Assembly (NCBI GenBank): GCA_040902925.1
Contig: JBBDWJ010000314.1
Coordinates: 1 to 13,341, forward strand
DNA: 13,341 nucleotides
Direction: 5' to 3'
Source of the DNA: JBBDWJ01 sp040902925
GTDB lineage: Bacteria; Acidobacteriota; Terriglobia; Bryobacterales; UBA6623
Shown here one piece after another: positions 6,602-13,341 of this stretch. Position 1 is the first letter of the stretch. The number at the start of each line of letters is the position of its first letter. The notes beneath the pieces were generated by a model. That model was not told the DNA's origin, made no database searches, and was given only the letters and a program-made list of their open reading frames with translations. The translations under genes were made by a program, and so were the position numbers.

Positions 6602-6706
6602 GATCGGAAATACGCTCGGGGGCGGGGCGCTGGTTTCCGCCCTGAACCATGCCCAGGTAGTTTCCGATCTGTAGCCTCGCCCCTATCCATCCGCCGTCTC
6701 GCGGAT
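6602..6706 (+). promoter_or_regulatory. Structured leader upstream of the FAD oxidoreductase gene
   Basis: GATCGGAAA (6602-6610) has a perfect 9-bp reverse complement TTTCCGATC (6661-6669). The arm GGGCGG (6620-6625) pairs with CCGCCC (6637-6642) inside that loop. A further perfect 6-bp stem ATCCGC / GCGGAT follows (6689-6694 / 6701-6706). The outer stem would begin about 3 nt after the transcription start implied by the -10 candidate. No known riboswitch motif is recognised. Confidence 0.35.
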
Positions 6707-6784
6707 TCCACTGCCAGGCACAGGCGGCGCGCAAACTGGCACACTGTTCACGGAGGGATGGTCCCGCCGGATCTCGAATCGAAG

Positions 6785-8248
6785 ATGAAATCATGGGACG
6801 CCGTAGTGGTCGGCTCCGGTCCGAATGGATTGGCGGCCGCCATCGTGCTGGCTCAGCGAGGGCTTTCCGTCCAGGTGCGGGAAGCGAATAGCACGATTGG
6901 AGGAGGATCTCGCTCGGCCGAGCTGACGCTTCCCGGGTTTGTTCACGACATCTGCTCGGCGGTCCATCCGCTGGGTGTAGGATCTCCTTTTTTTCAGACG
7001 TTGCCCCTCGCCGAGCACGGCCTGGAGTGGATTCACCCCACGGCTCCGCTCGCTCACCCGCTCGATGGCGAGCCCGCCTGCCTGCTGCATCGCTCAATCG
7101 AGGATACGGCCGCAACGATCGCGCCCGACGGAAGCGCCTACGAATCGCTGGTCGGTCCGCTGGTGCGAAGTTGGCGTGAGTTGTCAGGCGAGATCCTGGC
7201 GCCGATTCACTTTCCACGCCATCCGTTGAAGATGGCGCGATTCGGAATGGCGGGTCTGCGTTCCGCTTCGGCCGTGGCGAATCAACGCTTCCGCGGGCCG
7301 CGAGCTAAAGCGCTGTTCGCCGGGCTGGCGGCCCATTCCATCCTGCCGATGACGCAGTCCGCGTCGGCCGCGATCGGCTTGGTGCTGGCGATGGCAGGGC
7401 ACGCAGTGGGCTGGCCGATTCCACGCGGTGGCGCTCAGAGAATCTCCGGCTCATTGGCGGCTTATCTGCGTTCTCTAGGCGGCGAAATCACAGTGGACGC
7501 AGCGGTGCGCACTGCCAAAGATCTGCCGCCCGCGCGCGTTGTTCTTTTCGACGTGACCCCAAGGCAATTGCTTCGTATCGCCGCCGGCGAACTGCCCGGC
7601 GGTTACCAGCGCAAGCTGCAATCGTTCCGCTATGGCCCCGGGATCTTCAAGCTCGACTGGGCTCTGGCGGGAGCGATACCGTGGAGCGCCCCCGAGTGCC
7701 TGCACGCCGCTACGGTACATGTCGGAGGCACGCTCGAAGAGATAGCGGCGAGTGAAGCGGCTGCGTGGGAAGGCCGCCACGCCGAAAAGCCTTTCGTGCT
7801 CTTAGCGCAGGCCAGCCTGTTTGATCCTTCGCGCGCTCCGGCGGGCTCTCACACGGCGTGGGCCTACTGCCACGTCCCCCATGGCTCGACGATGGACATG
7901 ACGCTGGCGATCGAGAACCAAGTCGAGCGTTTCGCCCCCGGGTTCCGCGATCTCATCATCGGCCGCAGCGCCATGACCTGCCGCGATGTAGAACGCCACA
8001 ACGGCAACAACGTCGGGGGCGATATCGGCGGCGGGGCCAATGTGCTCGGGCAACTGCTTGCCCGGCCCGTGCTGTCTTTGAATCCTTACCGCATTCCGCG
8101 CCAAGGCTGGTATCTTTGTTCGTCGTCGACGCCGCCTGGGGGCGGCGTTCATGGCATGTGCGGCTATCACGCCGCCCAAGCGGCGTTGCGCGACGTTCTG
8201 GCGATTCGCGATTCTAAAAGTTCTGAGCACTTCGAGGTTGTCGAGTGA
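6785..8248 (+). CDS. CrtI/phytoene-desaturase-like FAD-dependent oxidoreductase
   Basis: The 487-residue product is a flavoprotein of the phytoene dehydrogenase-like (COG1233-type) group. The N-terminal Rossmann motif is complete: VVVGSGPNGLAAA (7-19) with Gly10-x-Gly12-x-x-Gly15, and the ribose-binding acidic residue Glu33 at the end of the second strand. The second glycine block GGGSRS (39-44) and the C-terminal flavin-contact block TPPGGGVHGMCGYHAA (449-464) are family hallmarks. Family members desaturate or isomerise isoprenoids, but many uncharacterised relatives act on unknown substrates, and no carotenoid gene is nearby. I start at the ATG at 6785, which puts the first beta-strand at residue 5 as usual. 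The ATG at 6758 follows GGAGGG by only one or two bases. The stop overlaps the next gene's GTG by 4 nt, indicating translational coupling. Confidence 0.87.
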   Translation: MKSWDAVVVGSGPNGLAAAIVLAQRGLSVQVREANSTIGGGSRSAELTLPGFVHDICSAVHPLGVGSPFFQTLPLAEHGLEWIHPTAPLAHPLDGEPACLLHRSIEDTAATIAPDGSAYESLVGPLVRSWRELSGEILAPIHFPRHPLKMARFGMAGLRSASAVANQRFRGPRAKALFAGLAAHSILPMTQSASAAIGLVLAMAGHAVGWPIPRGGAQRISGSLAAYLRSLGGEITVDAAVRTAKDLPPARVVLFDVTPRQLLRIAAGELPGGYQRKLQSFRYGPGIFKLDWALAGAIPWSAPECLHAATVHVGGTLEEIAASEAAAWEGRHAEKPFVLLAQASLFDPSRAPAGSHTAWAYCHVPHGSTMDMTLAIENQVERFAPGFRDLIIGRSAMTCRDVERHNGNNVGGDIGGGANVLGQLLARPVLSLNPYRIPRQGWYLCSSSTPPGGGVHGMCGYHAAQAALRDVLAIRDSKSSEHFEVVE

Positions 8249-9249
8249 GTGAGAATATCCGGCTTGTCCAACTGTATTCTGCGAAGGGGCGGCGCGTCGC
8301 GCTGGTGGACGATCCTCGTCTCCGGCTGCTGAAAGATTCCCCGTCCGTGTTCGCCTTGGCCAGCGCCGCGATCTCTGCCGGCATCGCGTTGCGCGAGATC
8401 GTCGAGCGGCAGCTTTCCGCGGATTCTTTAGACTACGATTCCATCTACGAAGGGCGCTCGGACTGGCGGATCTTGCCCGCTGCCGATCACCCCGGCGAGC
8501 CCGCACGCTGCCTGGTTTCGGGCACGGGCTTGACCCATCTGGCGAGCGCCAGCCGCCGCGACGCCATGCACGCCGCGGGCGAACACGTGACCGACAGCAT
8601 TCGGATGTACAACTGGGGCGTCGAAGGAGGCAAGCCGGAGCCTGGCAAAATCGGCGCCGCGCCGGAGTGGTTTTACAAAGGCAGCGGCGCCATCCTGCGC
8701 GCTCACAACGAAGCGTTGGCCATGCCGCCGTTCGCGGAGGATGGCGGTGAGGAGCCGGAGATCGCGGGCGTCTATATCATTGACCCGTCCGGCAATCCGA
8801 GGCGCATCGGCTTTACCGTCGGCAACGAGTTCTCCGATCATCGCCTCGAGAAGCGGAACTATCTTTACCTCGCCCACTCCAAGCTGCGCACCTGCGCCAT
8901 CGGGCCGGAGTTGTCGGTTCGCGCTGATTTTGGCTCCGCCGAGGGAGGGGTCGCCATCGAGCGAGGCGGGAAGGTTCTTTGGGAACAGCAAATTCGCAGC
9001 GGCGAAAACGCGATGTGCCACAGCCTGGCGAACCTCGAGCACCATCACTTCAAATACGAACAGCATCGCCGCCCGGGAGACGTACACGTCCATTTTTTTG
9101 GAGCAGACGCGTTTAGTTTCGGCGACGGAATCGAACTACTGGACGGCGATGTAATGAAGGTGCAGTTCGGAGGATTCGGCCGGGCGCTGCGAAACCCGAT
9201 TCGGATCGAGCGGGCCGCGGACGAATTGGTAACTCCCCGTCCGCTCTGA
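8245..9249 (+). CDS. AraD1/FAH-family protein, putative sugar-acid-type lyase or hydrolase
   Basis: The 334-residue product matches the AraD1 (GguC-like) branch of the fumarylacetoacetate hydrolase family, metal enzymes that act on 2-oxo or acylpyruvate-type acids, including keto-deoxy sugar acids. Supporting blocks are WGVEGGKPEPGKIG (124-137), PEWFYKGSG (140-148), the metal-ligand pair in GEEPEIAGVY (Glu170 and Glu172), and GFTVGNEFSDHRLE (189-202), where Glu195 stands in place of the Asp of typical FAH proteins. No signal peptide is seen, so it is cytoplasmic. The start is GTG at 8245, inside the stop codon of the FAD oxidoreductase gene (GTGA overlap), so the two are one operon. It runs convergent with the DUF1552 gene, leaving only 17 bp between them. 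The family is good; the exact substrate is not determinable. Confidence 0.85.
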   Translation: MSENIRLVQLYSAKGRRVALVDDPRLRLLKDSPSVFALASAAISAGIALREIVERQLSADSLDYDSIYEGRSDWRILPAADHPGEPARCLVSGTGLTHLASASRRDAMHAAGEHVTDSIRMYNWGVEGGKPEPGKIGAAPEWFYKGSGAILRAHNEALAMPPFAEDGGEEPEIAGVYIIDPSGNPRRIGFTVGNEFSDHRLEKRNYLYLAHSKLRTCAIGPELSVRADFGSAEGGVAIERGGKVLWEQQIRSGENAMCHSLANLEHHHFKYEQHRRPGDVHVHFFGADAFSFGDGIELLDGDVMKVQFGGFGRALRNPIRIERAADELVTPRPL

Positions 9250-9266
9250 TCGCTGCTCGCGGAGTT

Positions 9267-10625
9267 TTAAAGCCCGGCTAAGCCGCCGTTGCTATCGCCA
9301 AACGACTCGATGCCGGCGCCCATTTTGCCGGCCATGGCGACGAACAGGTTCGCCATCGGCGTTTCCTCTGGATAGCTAACGTGACGCCCCGCGGGCCGCA
9401 AACCAGCGGCGCCGCCCGCCAGAATTGTCGGCAGGTTGTCGTGCTGGTGACGATTCGCATCCGCCAGCGACGCGCCGTAGATGATCATGGAATGATCGAG
9501 TAGCGTGCCGTCGCCGTCCTGAATCAAGCTCATTTTCTTGAGGAAGTAGGCGAACTGTTCCATCTGGTAGCGGTTGATGCGCGCCAGCCGGGCAATTTTC
9601 TCCTGATCGCCGCGGTGGTGCGACAGCCCGTGATGCGATTCGGGGATATTGATCTCGTTGAAATTGCGATTGCTCTGCTCCAGCCCGAACATGAGCGTCG
9701 AGACGCGCGTCGAGTCCGTCTGGAACGCCACCGCGAGCAGATCGAGCATCAGGCGCGAATGCATGGTGAAGTCCTGCGGAATGCTGCGCCCCGGCTTTGG
9801 CATATCGGGAGGCGCCGCATCGGAATCGCGCTCGACGCTGACAATGCGCTTCTCGATATCGCGCACCGAGAACAAATACTCGTCGAGCTTGCGGCGGTCG
9901 GTGGCGCCGAGCGTTCCCTTCAGGCGGCTGGCGTCTTCCAAAACAAAATCGAGAATGCTCTGGTCGTACTTGCGCTGGCGGGCGCGCCTAGCGGGGTCCT
10001 GCTCGATGTCGCCACTGCCAAAGAGCCGTTCGAACGCGGCGCGCGGATGCACTTCCGGGGGAAGCGGCGAAGACGGCGCGCGCCAGGAAATCGTATTGGT
10101 ATATGCGCAACTGTAGGCGTTGTCGCAGTTGCCGGCCAGCAGCCCCTGCTCGCAACCGAGCTCGAGCGAAGCAAACTTCGTCGCGCCGCCAATCTTCTGC
10201 GCGACCAGTTGGTCGATCGATACGCCGGCCTCAAGATCAGCGCCGAACGTCTTTTTCGGATGGGCTGCCGTCAGATACGCCGCGGCCGATCGCGCATGAT
10301 CGCCCGGGCCGTCGCCGTGAGCGCGCGCCGGATCAGACGCCAGCCCCGACAGCACCATCAGATGCTGCCGGAACGGCTCGAGTGGTTGCAAGATCGCGGG
10401 CAGTTCCCGCGGCAGCGCCGCTTCGCTGCCCGTGGTCGCCGGCGTCCACTCCTCCATGATGATGCCATTGGCCGCGTAGATAAATGCCATGCGGGAGGGC
10501 GCCGCCGTTGCCGATTTGCTTGCGGCGGCGAGAGCGGGCGTCATGCCATCGAGCAGGGGTAGCGCGATCGCCGCGCCCAGGCCGCGCAGAAAAGTCCGCC
10601 GCAGAACGTGCTTGCCGAAGATCAT
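9267..10625 (-). CDS. Tat-exported DUF1552 family protein
   Basis: The 452-residue product belongs to DUF1552, a family of unknown function common in Planctomycetota, Verrucomicrobiota and Acidobacteriota. The N-terminus LRRTFLRGLGAAIALPLLD (8-26) is a clear twin-arginine signal, so it is exported folded, possibly with a cofactor. Conserved blocks include MAFIYAANGIIMEEW (46-60), DGPGDHARSAAAYLTAAHP (105-123), the ELGCE segment (155-159), YSCAYTNTISW (171-181), and near the C-terminus DHSMIIYGASLADANRHQHD (377-396) followed by LPTILAGG. The His/Asp-rich blocks look like metal-binding or catalytic sites, but no reaction is known. Its ATG overlaps the stop of the upstream DUF1592-type gene by 4 nt (ATGA), and GGAGG lies 6 nt before it. 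It is therefore the second gene of a two-gene operon, the usual partner arrangement for these families. Confidence 0.93.
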   Translation of the reverse strand: MIFGKHVLRRTFLRGLGAAIALPLLDGMTPALAAASKSATAAPSRMAFIYAANGIIMEEWTPATTGSEAALPRELPAILQPLEPFRQHLMVLSGLASDPARAHGDGPGDHARSAAAYLTAAHPKKTFGADLEAGVSIDQLVAQKIGGATKFASLELGCEQGLLAGNCDNAYSCAYTNTISWRAPSSPLPPEVHPRAAFERLFGSGDIEQDPARRARQRKYDQSILDFVLEDASRLKGTLGATDRRKLDEYLFSVRDIEKRIVSVERDSDAAPPDMPKPGRSIPQDFTMHSRLMLDLLAVAFQTDSTRVSTLMFGLEQSNRNFNEINIPESHHGLSHHRGDQEKIARLARINRYQMEQFAYFLKKMSLIQDGDGTLLDHSMIIYGASLADANRHQHDNLPTILAGGAAGLRPAGRHVSYPEETPMANLFVAMAGKMGAGIESFGDSNGGLAGL

Positions 10626-13114
10626 GTCTTGCCTCCATCGCCCCTTCGCATCTGGAAGGGTTTGCTGTTGACGATTTCGGAAACCAGCGCCGAAAACCGG
10701 TAACCGCCGGCCTCGATGTTTCTACAGATTTGCTCAACCGCGGGCGCGTCGTAACTCTCCAGCCCGCGCCCCAAAGCATACGTCAGCATCTTCTCGGTAA
10801 GGTTGCGCGCGAAAATGTCGGACCGCGTTTTCAGCACCGCGATCAATTCCGCGGGTCCGTCAAACGAGCTGCCGTCCGGAAGCGTTCCCGTCGCATCGAT
10901 CGGAACGCCTGCGTCGCTGTTTCTCCAAGCGCCAACCGCGTCGTAGTTCTCGAGGCCAAAACCGATCGGATCCATCGGGTCGTGGCACACCGCGCACGCC
11001 GCATCCGCCCGATGCTGCTCCAACTGCTGCCGCAGCGAGGCCGCCGTGCCGGCACGCGACTCCTCCAACACCGGCACATCGTCGGGAGGAGGCGGCGGCG
11101 CCGCGCCGAGTATGTTTTCCAAAACCCACTTGCCGCGCAACACCGGCGAAGTTCGAGTCGGATAGGAAGAAACTGTCAGAATGCTGCCCTGCGTCAACAA
11201 TCCGGCGCGCGCGGTGCCCGCCAGACTGACGCGCTGAAACTCTTCGCCGTCGATACCGGAGATTCCGTAGTGGCGCGCCAGAGGTCCGTTCAGAAAAGTA
11301 AACGGCGCGTCGAGAAATTCGAGAACGCTGCGGTCCTCGTGAATCATCGTTTCGAGGAACAGACTGGTCTCGCGGCGCATGAGGTCGCGCATTTCGTCGT
11401 CCATGGCGGGGAAGCGGCTGAGGTCCGGCGTGCTGCGCTCTAACTGGCGAAGCTGCAGCCATTGCGCGGCGAAATTGTCGACCAGGGCTTTGGATCGGGA
11501 ATCCGCAAGCATGCGCCGAATTTGCGCTTCGAGCACGGCGGGCAGGCGGAGCCGCCGCTGTTGAGCAGCGCGGAACAGCTCCTCATCCGGCATGCTGGCC
11601 CACAGGAAATAGGAGAGCCGCGATGCCAGTTCGTAGTCGCTAATCTCGTGCGAAGCCGCGGGATCGTTCGGCGCCGCATCGCGCTCGATGCGAAACAGAA
11701 AATGCGGCGACACCAGCAGCGCCTGCACGGCCAGCCGGATGCCTCCCTCAAACGAATCGCCCTCCTGCCGGGCGAGCTTCACCAGGCCAAGCAACCGCTC
11801 GACTTCACTCTCGCTTACAGGCCGCCGGTAAGCGCGGGGTGCGAGATTCTTTACGATCGCGCGGGCGCACGAGTCTTCGTGACGTCCTGGCGCGTGGCCG
11901 CAAACAAAAATCCGCCGGTAGCTTTCCGGCGGCGCAGCGCTCGCGTTGAACGGCCCCACGATATCCAAATAGTCGACGAACAGCTTCCTGCGCTCGTCGA
12001 CCGAGCGAATGTTCACAGTGGGGTCGTCGAGGTTGGCCAACTCAGGCCACGAGGCGCGGAACTGATGCTCTCCTGCCGTAAGCCGCACACGCGCCACGAC
12101 GTCGCCAAGTTGATAATCGACATTATCGATACCTTCGAGGGTGCGCGAAGCGACCCGTTTTCCATCGACCGTCAACACGACGTCAACCGGCGGAAGCTTG
12201 TCGCGTGCTTGCTCGATCCCCTCGCGGTCTTCTTCCTGCGTAAGCCGGCGAGCGATCCCGCGTCGCCGCGCGTCCCGCGGGTCGGCTGGCGGCTCAAGGC
12301 CCGCGATGCCGCCGCCGGAATTCGTCAACGTGCGGTAGTTCACCGGCCGGAAGCGCAGCTCATACTCCGCATCCACCGGAAAAAAGTGCGAACCATACAG
12401 AGCCCCGCGGATCGAATAGGGCAAAACGAGCGAATCGTGGGCGCCCGGCGCCTGACCCGCCGAACGCTTCGCCATGTAACGAGCCAGCAAGGTCGGCTCC
12501 TCGGGAATCTCCGCACCCGCGCCGACCGCAAGCCGGGAAATCTCCTTCGCCGCGGCCATGTACTTCTCCATCAGCAAGGGAGAAAGCGAGAGCACATCGC
12601 CGATGTTGTCGAAGCCATAGCCGGAGTCGTCCGTGGGAAAGTCTTCCGCCGGCTGCACGGGAACGCCCAGCAGATCGCGGATCGTGTTGTTGTATTCGAG
12701 GCGGTTCAAGCGGCGGGCCGTAACCCGACCCGGGTCCGCCACGGGACGAAAGCCCGAATCCTCCAGAAGACTCCCGATCCAGTTAGTGACGGCCTTGATG
12801 TCTTCCGGGTTCGCAGCCGGCAGGCCGGGAGGCGGCATCTTCCCGGCGTTGAGCATCGCAAGCACTTTGCTCCACACTTCGGGGTGCTGCACAGCCGCGG
12901 CCCCGTCGCGATACAGCTCGAAGTTCAGGTTGCCGGTTTTCAGCTTTGCGTTATGGCAAGCGAGGCAGTTGTTGGAAAGAAAAGAGCCGACCCTATTCTG
13001 GAAAGCGTTCGCGAGATCGTCGCCGGAAGGGTTCGCCTGCCCCCGCAGGGATTCAGTCCCACTCAGCCACACAACGGCGGCGAAGGCGATCGGAATCCAA
13101 GAGGCGCAACGCAT
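10622..13114 (-). CDS. Exported c-type cytochrome-like multidomain protein (DUF1587/1592/1595/1588/1585)
   Basis: The 830-residue product is the multidomain cytochrome-like protein that usually accompanies DUF1552. A signal peptide occupies about 1-26 (ending in RGQ). The first CxxCH haem motif, CLACH, is at 50-54 in a planctomycete-type cytochrome c domain, with GKMPPPG (91-97) supplying the likely axial Met region. DUF1587 follows (about 130-195, RLNRLEYNNTIRDLLG), then an insert with a beta-rich, possibly carbohydrate-binding-like part (about 230-390). The DUF1595/1592 region is about 400-615 (APRAYRRPV, LLVSPHFLFRIE). DUF1588 is about 635-725 and includes the second haem motif CAVCH (707-711). 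DUF1585 is about 745-822. The ATG at 13114 has GGAG 8 nt upstream. It is the first gene of the operon with the DUF1552 gene. Electron transfer at the cell surface or in the periplasm is likely; the reaction is unknown. Confidence 0.94.
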   Translation of the reverse strand: MRCASWIPIAFAAVVWLSGTESLRGQANPSGDDLANAFQNRVGSFLSNNCLACHNAKLKTGNLNFELYRDGAAAVQHPEVWSKVLAMLNAGKMPPPGLPAANPEDIKAVTNWIGSLLEDSGFRPVADPGRVTARRLNRLEYNNTIRDLLGVPVQPAEDFPTDDSGYGFDNIGDVLSLSPLLMEKYMAAAKEISRLAVGAGAEIPEEPTLLARYMAKRSAGQAPGAHDSLVLPYSIRGALYGSHFFPVDAEYELRFRPVNYRTLTNSGGGIAGLEPPADPRDARRRGIARRLTQEEDREGIEQARDKLPPVDVVLTVDGKRVASRTLEGIDNVDYQLGDVVARVRLTAGEHQFRASWPELANLDDPTVNIRSVDERRKLFVDYLDIVGPFNASAAPPESYRRIFVCGHAPGRHEDSCARAIVKNLAPRAYRRPVSESEVERLLGLVKLARQEGDSFEGGIRLAVQALLVSPHFLFRIERDAAPNDPAASHEISDYELASRLSYFLWASMPDEELFRAAQQRRLRLPAVLEAQIRRMLADSRSKALVDNFAAQWLQLRQLERSTPDLSRFPAMDDEMRDLMRRETSLFLETMIHEDRSVLEFLDAPFTFLNGPLARHYGISGIDGEEFQRVSLAGTARAGLLTQGSILTVSSYPTRTSPVLRGKWVLENILGAAPPPPPDDVPVLEESRAGTAASLRQQLEQHRADAACAVCHDPMDPIGFGLENYDAVGAWRNSDAGVPIDATGTLPDGSSFDGPAELIAVLKTRSDIFARNLTEKMLTYALGRGLESYDAPAVEQICRNIEAGGYRFSALVSEIVNSKPFQMRRGDGGKT

Positions 13115-13341
13115 CCGGCCTACTCCAGGGTAGTTGGAAGGAACGCACTTATTCTCGCATATCTAGAGGAAACGAACCCTGCCATGCGGCTAGCGATCAG
13201 CCCAAAGGAAGGCCCACTCGTTTGGATCACCGCGAATGAACCAGACAGGCAAGCGAACGGCTCGCTGCATTGACTTTTATGGAAAACTAGCTACTTTCCC
13301 ACTTAAAATTCGGCACCTAAGCTCCTTGTCTTCATAACCGC
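13115..13341. other. Upstream region of the DUF1592/DUF1552 operon
   Basis: This 227-bp stretch should carry the operon promoter, read on the minus strand. I see AT-rich patches at about 13148-13170 and 13270-13310 but no convincing -35/-10 pair. On the minus strand the edge could hold the last 12 codons of another gene ending at a TAA at 13303-13305, but too little is visible to call it. Confidence 0.4.

Larger units (their letters stand above)
6412..6784. other. Divergent intergenic region between the creatininase-like and FAD oxidoreductase genes
   Basis: This region should hold promoters for both flanking genes. It contains a tandem 11-bp repeat (6544-6567), a candidate -10 box (6587-6592) and nested inverted repeats (6602-6706). 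An open frame joins it to the downstream gene, but the translated residues are Arg-rich and unlike any protein I recognise, so I treat it as non-coding. It also contains an 8-bp inverted repeat, ACTGCCCG (6442-6449) / CGGGCAGT (6501-6508), of unclear meaning. Confidence 0.55.

Noticed and set aside
6509..6784. N-terminal extension of the FAD oxidoreductase by 92 codons
   Set aside because: The added residues are Arg-rich and non-homologous in appearance. The Rossmann strand should begin a few residues after the start, and the extension overlaps the proposed promoter and hairpins.
11074..11103. Polyproline run (residues 673-677) in the DUF1592-type protein as a translational stall signal
   Set aside because: Proline runs at this place are usual for the DUF1588 region of the family, so nothing specific to this gene is shown.
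11462..13273. 603-codon + strand open frame antisense to the DUF1592-type gene
   Set aside because: It is a GC-driven shadow. The opposite strand holds two CxxCH motifs and five recognisable domains.
13303..13341. Possible 3' end of another minus-strand gene at the right edge
   Set aside because: Only 12 codons before a TAA are visible and other frames stop early. It cannot be told from chance.

Overview
The window is GC-rich DNA, probably from the Acidobacteriota (Solibacter/Bryobacter-like). This placement is an inference from gene content. A large TonB-dependent receptor with an N-terminal carboxypeptidase-regulatory-like domain, a DUF1552/DUF1592 gene pair, a Tat-exported sugar-epimerase-like TIM barrel, a creatininase-family protein and an AraD1-type FAH protein are typical of that phylum. 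No rRNA, tRNA, CRISPR array, integrase or transposase gene is visible. A run of 10 N (374-383) marks an assembly gap.

Layout from left to right: (1) 1-425 has no credible gene but holds two hairpin repeats with the arm core GGGGACAGTCACC. The assembly gap falls inside the right arm of the second. (2) 426-1520, minus: exported sugar phosphate isomerase/epimerase-like protein. (3) 1521-1987: divergent intergenic region with a third hairpin of the same family, an extra copy of its right arm, and a structured leader for the next gene. (4) 1988-5290, plus: 1100-residue TonB-dependent receptor, followed by a textbook intrinsic terminator (5322-5348). (5) 5452-6411, minus: secreted creatininase-family protein with an altered metal motif. 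(6) 6412-6784: divergent intergenic region with a tandem 11-bp repeat and nested inverted repeats. (7) 6785-8248 and 8245-9249, plus: a CrtI-like FAD oxidoreductase and an AraD1/FAH-family protein that overlap by 4 nt. (8) 9267-10625 and 10622-13114, minus: Tat-exported DUF1552 protein and a two-CxxCH DUF1587/1592/1595/1588/1585 protein, also overlapping by 4 nt, so transcribed as an operon with the cytochrome-like gene first. (9) 13115-13341: upstream region of that operon.

Taken together, most products are predicted to act outside the cytoplasm: an outer-membrane receptor, a Tat-exported epimerase-like barrel, a secreted creatininase-like protein, and the DUF1592/DUF1552 pair. Only the CrtI-like/AraD1-like pair looks cytoplasmic. 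A plausible reading is uptake and extracytoplasmic processing of a carbohydrate or related small molecule, with the AraD1-like enzyme acting on a sugar-acid-type product. No substrate can be named from sequence. The genes lie in at least five transcription units on alternating strands, so joint function is inference. The least explained signals are the hairpin repeat family, the two structured leaders, and the translationally coupled CrtI-like/AraD1-like pair.
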